A stretch of DNA of 64,000 bases from Pseudohongiella sp. (GCA_030651695.1 JAUSCD010000033.1:81574-145573), one strand, 5' to 3'. Shown: positions 1 through 8,488, counted from the first letter of the stretch. Notes: a model not told the origin generated them from the sequence alone. Translations and numbers: made by a program.

Positions 1-6
1 AACCTG

Positions 7-20
7 CTCCTCCGTCCCCA
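7..20. repeat. Partial copy of the TCCTCCGTCCCC repeat
   Basis: The sequence CTCCTCCGTCCCCA just upstream of the first gene matches half of the 45-bp inverted repeat at 2621-2665. It is probably the right edge of a REP-like palindrome cut by the window start. Confidence 0.5.
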
Positions 21-40
21 CTTTAAAAAAGGAATTTGTT

Positions 41-442
41 ATGTCATCTGCAGTATCAAGACCTTCAGCTGCTTCCAGCCCGGAAGCACTGGCCCACTTT
101 GAATCCCTGCTTGCGTATGAAACTGACTGCTGGGATGTGCATCACGCCATTACCCACGGTCGCCAGGACTTTGTGTTGCTGGACGTGCGCGGAGAAGAGT
201 CATGGAAAAAAGGCCATATCATGACGTCCGTCTCTTTACCTCATGCGCGTATCAGTGAGGAGACACTTTCAGCCTACCCCCCTGACACGCTGTTTGTTGT
301 CTACTGCGCTGGCCCGCACTGCAACGCTACGGAAAAAGCCGCAATAAAACTGGCCCGCCTCGGCCGCCCCGTGAAAAAAATGATCGGCGGTGTCTGCGGC
401 TGGATTGACGAAGGTTTTACATTGGAAACCACCAATGCCTGA
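41..442 (+). CDS. Single-domain rhodanese-like sulfurtransferase
   Basis: 133 aa, a single rhodanese domain. An LDVR strand-turn lies near residue 47 and the active-site loop is CAGPHCN, with the presumed persulfide cysteine at about residue 89. The preceding GHI segment (about 58-60) is also typical of the fold. The protein probably carries sulfane sulfur in the cytoplasm, but the acceptor is unknown. A GGA-containing ribosome site precedes the ATG. The stop overlaps the start of the downstream acetyltransferase (ATGCCTGA), so the two are probably translationally coupled. The family assignment is secure; the physiological role is not. Confidence 0.9.
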   Translation: MSSAVSRPSAASSPEALAHFESLLAYETDCWDVHHAITHGRQDFVLLDVRGEESWKKGHIMTSVSLPHARISEETLSAYPPDTLFVVYCAGPHCNATEKAAIKLARLGRPVKKMIGGVCGWIDEGFTLETTNA

Positions 443-890
443 CTCTATGATTATCCGGAATGCACAGCGCAGCGATATTGCTGCGCTGCTGTCCATGATG
501 AAAGCACTGGCGGTGTTTGAGGGCTATGCTGACAAATTCCGGGTCACTGCACCTGAGCTGGAAAAACGGCTTTTTGACCACCGGGATTTTGATGTCCTGG
601 TAGCGGATCATTATGGACAAGCTTGCGGCATGCTGGTGTACTACCGACTACCCTTCAGCTATGACCTGAAACCCTGGGTCTATATGAAAGAGCTGTTCGT
701 ACAAGAGCACATGCGCTCAGCCGGCGTCGGCAAAAAACTGATGCAGTCTTTTATAGCCGGATGCAAACAACAAGGTGTCGCAAAAATTCGTTTTGATGTT
801 TTAAGCAGTAACGAACGGGCACAGAAGTTCTACAAGTCGCTTGGCGCTGAGGCGACAATTGAGTGGCAGTTGTTTGGAATAGACTTGTAG
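435..890 (+). CDS. GNAT family N-acetyltransferase
   Basis: 151 aa from the ATG at 435. This start overlaps the rhodanese stop by 8 bases and begins directly before the first strand (MIIRNAQRSD). The acetyl-CoA pyrophosphate loop RSAGVGKKL follows the central strand (YMKELFV), and the C-terminal part has the NERAQKFYKSLGA helix common in small GNAT enzymes resembling diamine or amino-acid acetyltransferases. It would transfer acetyl from acetyl-CoA to a primary amine; the substrate cannot be told from the sequence. It forms a two-gene operon with the upstream rhodanese. Confidence 0.9.
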   Translation: MPDSMIIRNAQRSDIAALLSMMKALAVFEGYADKFRVTAPELEKRLFDHRDFDVLVADHYGQACGMLVYYRLPFSYDLKPWVYMKELFVQEHMRSAGVGKKLMQSFIAGCKQQGVAKIRFDVLSSNERAQKFYKSLGAEATIEWQLFGIDL

Positions 891-985
891 TTTTACTGTC
901 ACCACTTTGTCGCAAATCGGCGTTAGCCTGTGAGATATTTCCGCAAGTGCCTGACACTCGCCACCACCCGACAAAGGAACCCAGT

Positions 986-2617
986 ATGAGCCAACGTTTT
1001 GCACTGAGCCGCCGCCGTTTTCTGGCTATTTCCGCCGCAACCCTCGGCACTCTCGCTGTGCGTGGCCTGCCCGTGCAGGCAGCAGCCCCGGCGCATTTTA
1101 CGCATGGTGTTGCGAGTGGCGATCCATTGCAGGACAGAGTCATTCTGTGGACACGTGTGCTACCGGGCAGCGGGCAGCCAGTAGCGCTTGATGTGAGCTG
1201 GGAGATTGCCAGCGACCAGCGCTTCAGCAACATAGTTGCGTCGGGCACAACACAAACCGGACCAGTGCGGGATTACACCGTAAAAGTCGATGCCCCAGGG
1301 CTTGAGGCTGGCAAGAGTTATTTCTACAGATTCACCGCCGAAGGTGTAGCCAGTGTGACCGGTCGTACGCGAACTTTGCCATCTGCCGGTGTGGCACAGG
1401 CAAGACTGGCAGTTGTGTCGTGCTCTAATTACCCGCAAGGTTATTTTAATGCCTACAAGGAAATCGCAACGCGTGACTGTGATGCCGTCCTGCATCTGGG
1501 TGACTATATCTATGAATATGCAGACGGTGGTTATGCCAACCCGCAGATTCTGGAAAAGGGCCGTCATGTTGAGCCGGTGCACGAGATCGTGTCGCTGGAC
1601 GACTACCGCATGCGCTACGGCCTCTACCGAACTGATGCTGACCTGCAGGCTGTGCATCAGGCACACCCATTCATTTGTGTTTGGGACGATCATGAAATCA
1701 CCAACAACACCTTTAAAGCCGGTGCTGAAAACCACAACCCGGATCTCGGCGAAGGTGAGTTTGAACCGCGTCGTCTGGCAGCGATTCAGGCTTTTTATGA
1801 GTGGCTGCCTATCCGGGAACAGGGCTCTGTTGCTGATGGCATAATTTACCGCAGCTTTGATGTGGGCGACCTGGCATCGCTGATCATGCTCGACACCCGC
1901 CTGGTCGGCCGCGATGAGCAATTGACACATAATATGAATATCGATCAGTTGCGCAGTCAACTGGCTGATCCTGACCGCAGCATTCTGGGTGCCGAGCAGG
2001 AATCCTTCCTTGCAAGCGAACTTCAGCGCTCTAAAGACGCCGGTATTCCATGGCAGGTAATTGGTCAGCAAGTAATCATGGGGCGCAAGAATATACCGTT
2101 GGTTGCAGACGAAGAGTTCGCGCCGGAAGTGCGTGAGGCCGTAGCCAATAGCCGTTACGCCATGCTGCGCCAACGCGGACAGCTGGGCCTGCCGTTGAAT
2201 CTGGATGCCTGGGACGGTTATCCGGGCAATCGCGAACGTGTGCTGCAACAATTCCGTGAACACGCTAACAATGTAGTTGTGTTAGCCGGTGATACCCACA
2301 GCTCGTGGGCGTTTGACCTGCAAGATGATCACGGTGATGCAGTTGCAGTTGAATTTGGAACACCAAGCGTGACGTCACCCGGCTTTGAAGGGTTTATGCC
2401 GCTGCCGGAGCAGCAGTTGGTGGATGCCTTTATGCGCAACAGCCCTGAAATGCGTTATATGCGAGGATTCGGCCGTGGCTGGATGGAACTCGACGTTACG
2501 CGCGACCAGATTGCCACACGTTACTACTACGTATCGAGCGTGCTCGAGCAAGAGTATGAAGTAGAGGAAACCGACGCGTTTGTCTGCGCTGCGGGCGAAC
2601 ATGTGATTCGGGCATGA
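986..2617 (+). CDS. phoD: PhoD-family alkaline phosphatase/phosphodiesterase, Tat-exported
   Basis: 543 aa from the ATG at 986. That start places a twin-arginine signal (SRRRFLAIS, then a hydrophobic stretch ending near VQAAA) at the N-terminus. An N-terminal PhoD-like beta domain (HGVASGDPLQDRVILWTR) is followed by the metallophosphatase core, with HLGDYIYEY, WDDHEITNN and LAGDTHSSW as metal-binding motifs. PhoD enzymes hydrolyse phosphomono- and diesters in the periplasm using Fe/Ca. The longer open frame from 863 has no signal-like start. I see no Pho box, so phosphate control is only presumed. A palindrome separates it from the convergent cysC. Confidence 0.93.
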   Translation: MSQRFALSRRRFLAISAATLGTLAVRGLPVQAAAPAHFTHGVASGDPLQDRVILWTRVLPGSGQPVALDVSWEIASDQRFSNIVASGTTQTGPVRDYTVKVDAPGLEAGKSYFYRFTAEGVASVTGRTRTLPSAGVAQARLAVVSCSNYPQGYFNAYKEIATRDCDAVLHLGDYIYEYADGGYANPQILEKGRHVEPVHEIVSLDDYRMRYGLYRTDADLQAVHQAHPFICVWDDHEITNNTFKAGAENHNPDLGEGEFEPRRLAAIQAFYEWLPIREQGSVADGIIYRSFDVGDLASLIMLDTRLVGRDEQLTHNMNIDQLRSQLADPDRSILGAEQESFLASELQRSKDAGIPWQVIGQQVIMGRKNIPLVADEEFAPEVREAVANSRYAMLRQRGQLGLPLNLDAWDGYPGNRERVLQQFREHANNVVVLAGDTHSSWAFDLQDDHGDAVAVEFGTPSVTSPGFEGFMPLPEQQLVDAFMRNSPEMRYMRGFGRGWMELDVTRDQIATRYYYVSSVLEQEYEVEETDAFVCAAGEHVIRA

Positions 2618-2620
2618 ATA

Positions 2621-2665
2621 GGTAATGGGGGACGGAGGAGGTATCCTCCTCCGTCCCCCATTACC
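2621..2665. repeat. 45-bp perfect inverted repeat, REP-like
   Basis: Two perfect 21-bp arms (left starts GGTAATGGGGGACGGAGG) flank the loop TAT. The right arm overlaps the stop codon and last codons of the convergent cysC gene. The same GGACGGAGGA core recurs at the window start. It has no T-tract, so it is more like a REP/BIME palindrome than a standard terminator, although a hairpin here would also separate two convergent transcripts. Confidence 0.8.
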
Positions 2666-3197
2666 TCCCCAGCAATGCCAACACTTTTGCCAGAGATTCT
2701 TCCGGCAATTCCTTGTCCGTATAAACCCGCAACGCTGGCGTCAGCGGTGCTTCATACGGCGAATCAATACCCGTAAATTGTTTCAGCAATCCGCTACGGG
2801 CTTTTTTGTACAGCCCTTTAACATCACGGCCCTCCGCGACGGACAATGGCGCATCAATAAAAATCTCCAGAAAACGATCGGCGCCAATGATCTCTCGTGC
2901 CCGTGCTCTTTCGTTTTGAAACGGAGAGATCAACGCCACAATAACCGTCGTACCGGAATCACTCATCAAGCGGGCAATCTCAGCAACCCGGCGTATATTC
3001 TCCGCGCGGTCGCTATCGGAAAACCCCAGATCACTGGACAAACCTTTGCGCACAGCATCGCCGTCCAGAACACAACAGCGTGTACCGGTACCTTCGAGCT
3101 CCACTTCAAGCAAGCGGGCAATTGTCGACTTGCCCGCACCTGACAGACCTGTCAACCAAATGACCGGGGGGAAAGACTGCTTCTGATTATCCTGCAC
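2661..3197 (-). CDS. cysC: Adenylylsulfate (APS) kinase
   Basis: 178 aa, full length for a stand-alone APS kinase. The Walker A motif GLSGAGKST is at residues 17-25. It is followed by the family signatures [18 protein letters not shown] and [12 protein letters not shown], then ALISPF and the lid segment near DVKGLYKKA. It phosphorylates adenosine 5'-phosphosulfate to PAPS in the cytoplasm during sulfate assimilation or sulfation. No cysD, cysN or cysH gene lies near, so it stands alone here, between phoD and the alkA-like gene. The 3' end overlaps the REP-like palindrome. Confidence 0.95.
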   Translation of the reverse strand: MQDNQKQSFPPVIWLTGLSGAGKSTIARLLEVELEGTGTRCCVLDGDAVRKGLSSDLGFSDSDRAENIRRVAEIARLMSDSGTTVIVALISPFQNERARAREIIGADRFLEIFIDAPLSVAEGRDVKGLYKKARSGLLKQFTGIDSPYEAPLTPALRVYTDKELPEESLAKVLALLGR

Positions 3198-3236
3198 AGA
3201 TGTTATTTCCTTGGATTACTTGCCCATTGCGACTCA

Positions 3237-3875
3237 TTACCCTTGTTCCGCAGCCCGCCACATATACCAGCTTGCCACACTGCGATAAGGCTGCCATTTC
3301 AGCGCATGTTGCGTCATCAGCTTTTTGTCGGGCATCACATCAAGTCCGTAGGTCAGCATAAAACCTTTGCGCACACCCAGATCGTCCACCGGCAGTACAT
3401 CTGACCGGCCAAGCTGGAACATCAAAAACATTTCTGCAGTCCAGCGCCCGATACCGCGCACCTGGATCAGATTCTGGATAATGTCCTCGTCCGGCATTGT
3501 CTCGAGTGTGCTCAATGGCAGCACTGAACCGTTCTCAATTTTGTCCGCCAGATCCAGCACCGCCAATGACTTGGCTCTGGACAAACCAACCGAGCGTAAT
3601 TGCTCCTCAGTCACCCCTGATAACTGCGCCGGCTGCGGTTTCTTGTCCCCGGCACCCAACAACACACAAAAGCGTGCAAAAATAGTGGCAGCGGCTTTGC
3701 CTGATAACTGCTGGCTGACGATGGCATCGGCCAGCGTGCCGAACAAGTCCGGATGGTTTTTACCCCCCAGACGGCACTCACCGACTTGCCTGATCAAAGC
3801 GGCCAGTTTTTTGTCTTTACGGCTCAGATGCTCAATGGCCCTTGCACGGTGCGCGTCGTCCAGCATAATTATCAT
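3237..3875 (-). CDS. DNA-3-methyladenine glycosylase II (AlkA-like, HhH-GPD)
   Basis: 212 aa from the ATG at 3875, which is preceded by AGGGA; a longer frame to 3929 has no such site. The helix-hairpin-helix is LIQVRGIGRWTAEMFLMF, followed by PVDDLGVRKG, whose second Asp is the expected catalytic residue. It would excise alkylated purines such as 3-methyladenine. It lies head to head with the Ada-like gene at 3953, with a 77-bp shared promoter region, which suggests joint induction by alkylation damage. It lacks the N-terminal AlkA_N domain of the E. coli enzyme and resembles the shorter bacterial form. Confidence 0.92.
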   Translation of the reverse strand: MIIMLDDAHRARAIEHLSRKDKKLAALIRQVGECRLGGKNHPDLFGTLADAIVSQQLSGKAAATIFARFCVLLGAGDKKPQPAQLSGVTEEQLRSVGLSRAKSLAVLDLADKIENGSVLPLSTLETMPDEDIIQNLIQVRGIGRWTAEMFLMFQLGRSDVLPVDDLGVRKGFMLTYGLDVMPDKKLMTQHALKWQPYRSVASWYMWRAAEQG

Positions 3876-3952
3876 GTCATATCCCTGTTTATCTACCCTG
3901 ACACCGCAAGATCCGGTTCGACACCACAAATTTGTCGCTACATACTGCCCGC

Positions 3953-4792
3953 ATGATGAATGACTACCAACGTATTGCCAAGGCCATCGACTTTCTGAGC
4001 CAGCGCGTCCAGCAACAACCGACGCTGGAAGAAGTGGCTGCTCAGGTGCACTTGAGCCCGTTTCACTTTCAACGGCTGTTTTGTCAGTGGGCGGGCATTA
4101 GTCCCAAGAGGTTTCTGCAAATCATGACGCTGGAAAATGCCAAGTCGCTGGTCAGTGAAGACAGCTCTCTGTTGGAAACTTCTGACCGGCTGGGCCTGAG
4201 CAGCACATCACGGCTTTATGATCATTTTGTTGCGCTGGAAGCAGTGACACCAGGGGAATTTAAAAGCGGCGGTCATGGCTTGAACATCGATTATGGACTA
4301 CACATGACGCCGTTCGGCGAGCTGCTGGTGGCGAAAACCCAACGCGGTATTTGCAAAGCAGCGTTTACTGAAACGGAAGGAACAAAAGCTGAGATCGAGC
4401 AACTGCATCAACAGTGGCCAAACGCAGTAATCGTTGAAAATCACATGAGCACAACAGAAATCGCCCGGTCTGTCTCAGCGCTTTCCAGCGGCATAAAACC
4501 CACCGGAAAACTGTCGCTGCATATCAGCGGCACCAATTTCCAGGTCGCGGTCTGGCGTGCATTATTGAATTCAGGCCCAGGTGACACACTCAGCTATTCA
4601 GCTATCGCTGACAGCATACAGAAACCAGAGTCGGTGCGTGCAGTGGCTAATGCAGTGGGCGCCAATCCGGTCGCCTTGTTGATTCCCTGTCATCGGGTAA
4701 TACGCAAAAGTGGTGCCTTGGGTGGATTCCGCTGGGGTGAGCAACGCAAGCGGGTCATCCGTTTTTATGAACAAATAACTCAGCACGCCTGA
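3953..4792 (+). CDS. Ada-like AraC regulator fused to O6-methylguanine methyltransferase
   Basis: 279 aa from the ATG at 3953 (a second ATG is at 3956, and a TTG at 3932 gives a longer frame). The N-terminal AraC-type helix-turn-helix covers about residues 5-100 (HLSPFHFQRLFCQWAG). The C-terminal methyltransferase domain carries the acceptor motif PCHRVI, with GALGGFRWG beyond it. The zinc-binding phosphotriester-methyltransferase domain of classical Ada is absent. The protein should repair O6-methylguanine irreversibly and may regulate alkylation genes, including the divergent glycosylase. How it senses methylation without the N-domain cysteine is unclear. Confidence 0.92.
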   Translation: MMNDYQRIAKAIDFLSQRVQQQPTLEEVAAQVHLSPFHFQRLFCQWAGISPKRFLQIMTLENAKSLVSEDSSLLETSDRLGLSSTSRLYDHFVALEAVTPGEFKSGGHGLNIDYGLHMTPFGELLVAKTQRGICKAAFTETEGTKAEIEQLHQQWPNAVIVENHMSTTEIARSVSALSSGIKPTGKLSLHISGTNFQVAVWRALLNSGPGDTLSYSAIADSIQKPESVRAVANAVGANPVALLIPCHRVIRKSGALGGFRWGEQRKRVIRFYEQITQHA

Positions 4793-4793
4793 G

Positions 4794-5348
4794 TTACTTG
4801 CCTCTGTTTTTAAACAGTTTGACCAATTGTTGAATGGCCGCGTCTCCGCGCGCAATCTCGCCGGGAAACAGTACCAGCTGCCCGTCAACAGCTGCCAGAA
4901 TCAGTGCGGCCACAGCTTTTTTCTCTGGTTCAGGAACGGCAAGCAAATTTGCCATCCATTCGATCCAGCCCTCGCTGATCTGCCGTACAATCGCCAACAA
5001 TAGAGGGTCACCACGATTGGCATGCGTTGACAGATCCAGCCACAGCCTCAGGTGGGGTTTGAATGCCTCGCTTTTGGCCGCTTCCCATAATGTTTTCAGT
5101 ATCGTGTCTGGGGTTTTGGGTGTTGTCCCAAACAGCTCATTCAGCGCAGCAGTCAGACCGCCGGCAATATGTGCAAGCACCGCCGCCACCAACTCGTCCT
5201 TGTTATCAAAATAGTAAAGCAACATACGATCACTGGAACCGGCAACCTCAGCCAGACGACGCAGCCCCGTATCTCCCAGCCCTGTTTCCAGAAAGTGAAC
5301 GGCAAGCAGATCTATCACCTCTGCCCTTCTGTTTTCCTTTTTACCCAA
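4794..5348 (-). CDS. TetR family transcriptional regulator
   Basis: 184 aa. The N-terminal helix-turn-helix includes GLRRLAEVAGSSDRMLLYYFDNKDELV, with the YYFDNK segment typical of TetR recognition helices. The C-terminal ligand domain is generic. It is divergent from the small membrane-protein gene at 5452, and the intervening DNA holds two near-identical 16-bp palindromes that are probably its operators. It would repress the membrane protein and itself until an unknown ligand binds. Its 3' end abuts the convergent Ada-like gene. Confidence 0.9.
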   Translation of the reverse strand: MGKKENRRAEVIDLLAVHFLETGLGDTGLRRLAEVAGSSDRMLLYYFDNKDELVAAVLAHIAGGLTAALNELFGTTPKTPDTILKTLWEAAKSEAFKPHLRLWLDLSTHANRGDPLLLAIVRQISEGWIEWMANLLAVPEPEKKAVAALILAAVDGQLVLFPGEIARGDAAIQQLVKLFKNRGK

Positions 5349-5390
5349 TCGCTCATCCTCGGAACCCGACGTCAGTCGGCAGTTTTTTAT

Positions 5391-5433
5391 TGTAGCGATC
5401 GCTACAAAGGCATAGACTGTAGCGGTCGCTACA
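5391..5433. promoter_or_regulatory. Twin palindromic operators, probably for the TetR regulator
   Basis: TGTAGCGATCGCTACA (5391-5406) is a perfect palindrome. TGTAGCGGTCGCTACA (5418-5433) differs at one base. Their centres are 27 bp apart. They lie between the divergent TetR gene and the membrane-protein gene, just upstream of its ribosome site (AGGAG near 5439). The TetR assignment is inference from position and symmetry. Confidence 0.8.
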
Positions 5434-5451
5434 TAATCAGGAGCCTATGCC

Positions 5452-5883
5452 ATGTTGACTGCCAAACCCATAAACATCAAGCGCCAGATTTGCTGGATGA
5501 TGTTGATCTCAGTTATTGCCTGGTTAGCATTTTTACTGTTCTTCAGAGGTTTCTGGCCTGGCGGGACAAATGCCGGCGGATCGCTGGCAGTGTTCTGGCT
5601 GTGGATTGTGCTCGGTTTTGCAGGATCTGCCCTGACTGCCGTAATAACCTTCCGGCTGTTTAAAACACCACGGGCCTGGTGTGTTCATGCTGCTGCCGCA
5701 CTGACGGCGCCAGCCATGTGTCTGGACGTCCTGGGCACTGTCTATTTTGAACGCTGGTTTCCCAATGCAGGGACTATGGACGACCGCCTTTACCCCGCCA
5801 TGATTCTTGCCGGTGTGGCAGCAATTCTGTTTACGGGTTTATGGGTTGCCAGGCCACCGTCCCACACTCTCAGACCGGAATGA
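5452..5883 (+). CDS. Small four-helix membrane protein, probable TetR target
   Basis: 143 aa with about four hydrophobic segments (near residues 13-32, 44-66, 74-95 and 113-130) and short polar loops. It looks like a DUF5367-type integral membrane protein, though I hold that family name loosely. The start is set by AGGAG eight bases upstream. The twin palindromes at 5391-5433 imply tight repression by the divergent TetR gene, as seen for small efflux or stress membrane proteins. The 3' end overlaps the convergent oxygenase gene by 14 bp. Function unknown. Confidence 0.8.
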   Translation: MLTAKPINIKRQICWMMLISVIAWLAFLLFFRGFWPGGTNAGGSLAVFWLWIVLGFAGSALTAVITFRLFKTPRAWCVHAAAALTAPAMCLDVLGTVYFERWFPNAGTMDDRLYPAMILAGVAAILFTGLWVARPPSHTLRPE

Positions 5884-7276
5884 TATCAAGCGCAACAGTG
5901 AGCCGGGACTGCGTACCCGTAAATGGCACTGTGCCATGCCACATGTAGGACGGGAATAGAACCAGCATTCCCGGCTCCGGTTTTACAAAATGCTGCGCGG
6001 GTTGATGCGGCTGAACTACAGCCCCCGCCTCTCCAAAGCGAATCCAGCCCTCATGGTTTTCATCTTCGACGGCTTGCGGCAGCTCGACATAAAATGCCGA
6101 TGATAACCAGCCTTCGGGATGCACATGATCAACATGGAACCCGCCCGGCCTGAGCAACACCGACCAGATACCTTGTATCTGCCAACGCCCGGTGTTTCGT
6201 CCAACCAGTGGTAAAGGCTGGTTTCCAATGCTGGAAAGATGATCAATATGTTGTTGCACCGGGGCTGCCAGGGCCTGACGAAACGCTTGCATAGCGGGTG
6301 TCTGCACCGTGAGTAAATTCGGCAGTTGGCTTCCTTCGCGCACCGAATGGCCAAAAGGATGCGTACGGTACTGATGCGCGGCTTTGAGCTCTGCCGCCAG
6401 ATCTTTTAAATAGTCCGCCCGACTGCTCCAGCCTGCTGGCGGTTCAATCAGATAAGATCGCACCACATTCTTGTAGTCATACAGCACGTCAAACCTGGGA
6501 TCATCCAACATCCGCCATACCGTGGCCTGCAATGCCAGCACATGCTGATTCAATGGACTGCGGACACATGCTTCGGCGGCAGCCGCAGCTGCACCAACTC
6601 TGTCTCCGCTCGCAATCGCCGCCCGCAGCAAGGTCAGTAAAACACCCAGCGAAACTTTGTCAGACTGGTAGGCCTGCATCGCAAGCTCACGCGCCATATC
6701 CAGTGCATCAATTTCGATAAGTAAATCGGCGGCTTGTGCGATCAGGGATGCATCCGCGCCACCACGCGAAGCCAGATCCAGAAGCACCTGCGCTGCCGCT
6801 TTTCTATCGCCGGTAAATGCCAACGCCTGCGACAACGAAAAATGGAGCGGACCCGACATCGGATTAGCGCGCACAGCATCAACGAGTGGTTGCAGTGCCA
6901 ATACTTTGTTGGCCGTGCTCATCCAGATCAGTTGGGATAATTCAAAAAGCGCAGGAGCCATATCTGACCGCAGATTGATCGCGTCCCGGTAAGCGGATTG
7001 CGCAGGGCCTGTTTTGCCGCTATGGGTCAGCGCACGTGCCAGCACCAGATGCGTCTCCGGCGCTTTGAGTCCCATTTTAATCGCGCGACTTGCGGTTGAC
7101 GCTGATTCCTCATGGTGGCCCAGATCGCCCAGAATTGACGCCAGATTGTGCACAGCGACGGCACTTTGCGGCCACGACTCGACAGCAAGACGATAAATCA
7201 GCAGAGCATCCTGATAATTACCCCGGGCCTTGAGTGCATCGGCACGGGCGGTCATCGACTGCAACGATTCGGTCAT
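5870..7276 (-). CDS. TPR-repeat protein with C-terminal 2OG-Fe(II) oxygenase domain
   Basis: 468 aa from the ATG at 7276, which follows CAGGAAC; the longer frame to 7321 has no ribosome site. Residues 1 to about 260 are tetratricopeptide-like helical pairs (ARADALKARGNYQDALLIYR and similar). The last 200 residues match the putative 2OG-Fe(II) oxygenase family (TIGR02466/PF13759 type). Iron ligands are HVD within GFHVDHVHPEGW and the distal His in SYMWHGTVPF; an RLTVALDI strand follows, whose Arg may bind 2-oxoglutarate. Such proteins may hydroxylate a protein or peptide, but the substrate is unknown. It overlaps the previous gene tail to tail. Confidence 0.88.
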   Translation of the reverse strand: MTESLQSMTARADALKARGNYQDALLIYRLAVESWPQSAVAVHNLASILGDLGHHEESASTASRAIKMGLKAPETHLVLARALTHSGKTGPAQSAYRDAINLRSDMAPALFELSQLIWMSTANKVLALQPLVDAVRANPMSGPLHFSLSQALAFTGDRKAAAQVLLDLASRGGADASLIAQAADLLIEIDALDMARELAMQAYQSDKVSLGVLLTLLRAAIASGDRVGAAAAAAEACVRSPLNQHVLALQATVWRMLDDPRFDVLYDYKNVVRSYLIEPPAGWSSRADYLKDLAAELKAAHQYRTHPFGHSVREGSQLPNLLTVQTPAMQAFRQALAAPVQQHIDHLSSIGNQPLPLVGRNTGRWQIQGIWSVLLRPGGFHVDHVHPEGWLSSAFYVELPQAVEDENHEGWIRFGEAGAVVQPHQPAQHFVKPEPGMLVLFPSYMWHGTVPFTGTQSRLTVALDIIPV

Positions 7277-7450
7277 TTGTGTTCCTGTCTGGTCAGCGAT
7301 ATTCGTGGGATGCGGAATCATAACAGTAATGCTGCAGCAGTTTGATAGTCATCTGCGAACATCTTTCATCAACAATAATGAAAATATTGCTTGCATTAAT
7401 TATTGCATGGCAATAATTTAACAACACAAAACAGTAATGGAGGCATAGTC

Positions 7451-7966
7451 ATGTCAATCCGCACAGCAGAAGAACTTAAACACGCTCAAAACCTCGCTAC
7501 CACTGCCCAGACACTGGCTATCATTGCCATGGTGACATTGATTGTTGCCATTGTGGCCAGGGGTGGCACTGTAATCGCCGGCAATCTGTTTTCATCAGAG
7601 ACGACCTGGAGAGACGGTATACAAAATATCGGGCTGGTGCTGATTGAACTGCTTCCGGCGTTTTTATTTATCGAAGCCATCAATCATCTGCGCCGCGCAC
7701 TGACAAAATTTGGTAGCGGTGAGTTCTTCCGCTCCGATGTGTCGCAGCATGTTGCAGAGGCTGGTTCTTTCGCTATTTACGCCATGCTAGCTTTGATGGT
7801 GATTACACCCAATCTGACCCTTTGGGTCAGCCATCAAGGGGGATTTGATGTGCGCATTGAACCTGAATACATCGGCATGCTTGCTTTTGCCGTATTCGTT
7901 TGCGCGGTAGGGAAAATTCTGTCGGCAGCCACCGATATCAAATCTGAAAATGACGCCTTTGTATGA
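7451..7966 (+). CDS. DUF2975-like membrane protein
   Basis: 171 aa from the ATG at 7451, preceded by GGAGG. Four hydrophobic segments are visible (about residues 20-42, 57-77, 104-122 and 134-155). The N-terminal amphipathic stretch, the FIEAINHLRRALTKFGSGEFF segment after helix 2 and the coupling to a small Cro-like regulator are typical of DUF2975 proteins. The stop overlaps the next start (ATGA), so it is co-translated with the regulator. Function unknown; membrane sensing or sequestration of its regulator partner is possible but unproven. Confidence 0.82.
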   Translation: MSIRTAEELKHAQNLATTAQTLAIIAMVTLIVAIVARGGTVIAGNLFSSETTWRDGIQNIGLVLIELLPAFLFIEAINHLRRALTKFGSGEFFRSDVSQHVAEAGSFAIYAMLALMVITPNLTLWVSHQGGFDVRIEPEYIGMLAFAVFVCAVGKILSAATDIKSENDAFV

Positions 7967-8202
7967 AACAGATTATAGTCAGACTTGATGTGATGCTGGC
8001 GCTGCGCAAAATGCGCTCCAAGGAACTGGCAGAGCGCATCGGAATTACCGAAGCCAATTTGTCACTCCTGCGCACAGGAAAAGTGAAAGGTGTGCGTTTC
8101 GATACTCTGGCAAAACTGTGTGAAGAACTGGATTGTTTGCCGGGTGATCTTTTGGATATCGGCGACGCAACTGAGAACAGACAAGGAGAACCTCATGCCT
8201 AA
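7963..8202 (+). CDS. Small XRE/Cro-type DNA-binding protein (YozG-like)
   Basis: 79 aa, almost entirely one helix-turn-helix domain (KELAERIGITEANLSLLRTG, then FDTLAKLCEELDCLPGDLL). This short Cro/CI form with the DCLPGDLL end is the usual partner of DUF2975 membrane proteins. It overlaps that gene by four bases. It probably regulates its own operon. The downstream DUF1330 gene starts within its last codons, so all belong to one transcript. Confidence 0.92.
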   Translation: MKQIIVRLDVMLALRKMRSKELAERIGITEANLSLLRTGKVKGVRFDTLAKLCEELDCLPGDLLDIGDATENRQGEPHA

Positions 8203-8488
8203 AGGTTACTGGATTGTGCAGGTTGATATCAGAGAGATGGAAACATTCAAGGCTTACATGGCAGCCAATGCCGAACCGTTCAAAAAGTACGGCGCAAAAT
8301 TTCTGGTACGGGGCGGTCGTTTTGAGAACCCTGAGGGCAGCTCCCGCTCCCGACATGTCATGCTCGAGTTTCCGGATTACCAGACCGCACTGGATTGCTG
8401 GCATTCGCCTGAGTATCAGTACGCCATATCGCTGCGCGCACCGGTTTCTGATCTTGATATGGTTATCATTGAGGGTTACGCCGATTGA
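8195..8488 (+). CDS. DUF1330 domain protein
   Basis: 97 aa from the ATG at 8195, preceded by AAGGAGA; the longer frame from 8090 is the regulator gene read out of frame. It is a dimeric ferredoxin-like alpha/beta fold with the DUF1330 signatures KGYWIVQVDI, YMAANAEPFKKYGAKFLVRGG and HVMLEFPDYQTALDCWHSPEYQ. The biochemical role of the family is unknown. It lies in an operon between a Cro-like regulator and a DJ-1 protein. Confidence 0.92.
   Translation: MPKGYWIVQVDIREMETFKAYMAANAEPFKKYGAKFLVRGGRFENPEGSSRSRHVMLEFPDYQTALDCWHSPEYQYAISLRAPVSDLDMVIIEGYAD

Noticed and set aside
1160..2263. 367-codon open frame antisense to phoD
   Set aside because: It is a shadow of a well-supported PhoD gene, lacks a ribosome site and has no recognisable motif.
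3876..3952. An Ada box (AAAGCGCA-like) between the alkA-like and ada-like genes
   Set aside because: I could find no convincing match in the 77 bp.
5391..5406. GCGATCGC as a cyanobacterial HIP1-like site
   Set aside because: It is the centre of a longer operator palindrome with a diverged twin lacking the exact octamer.
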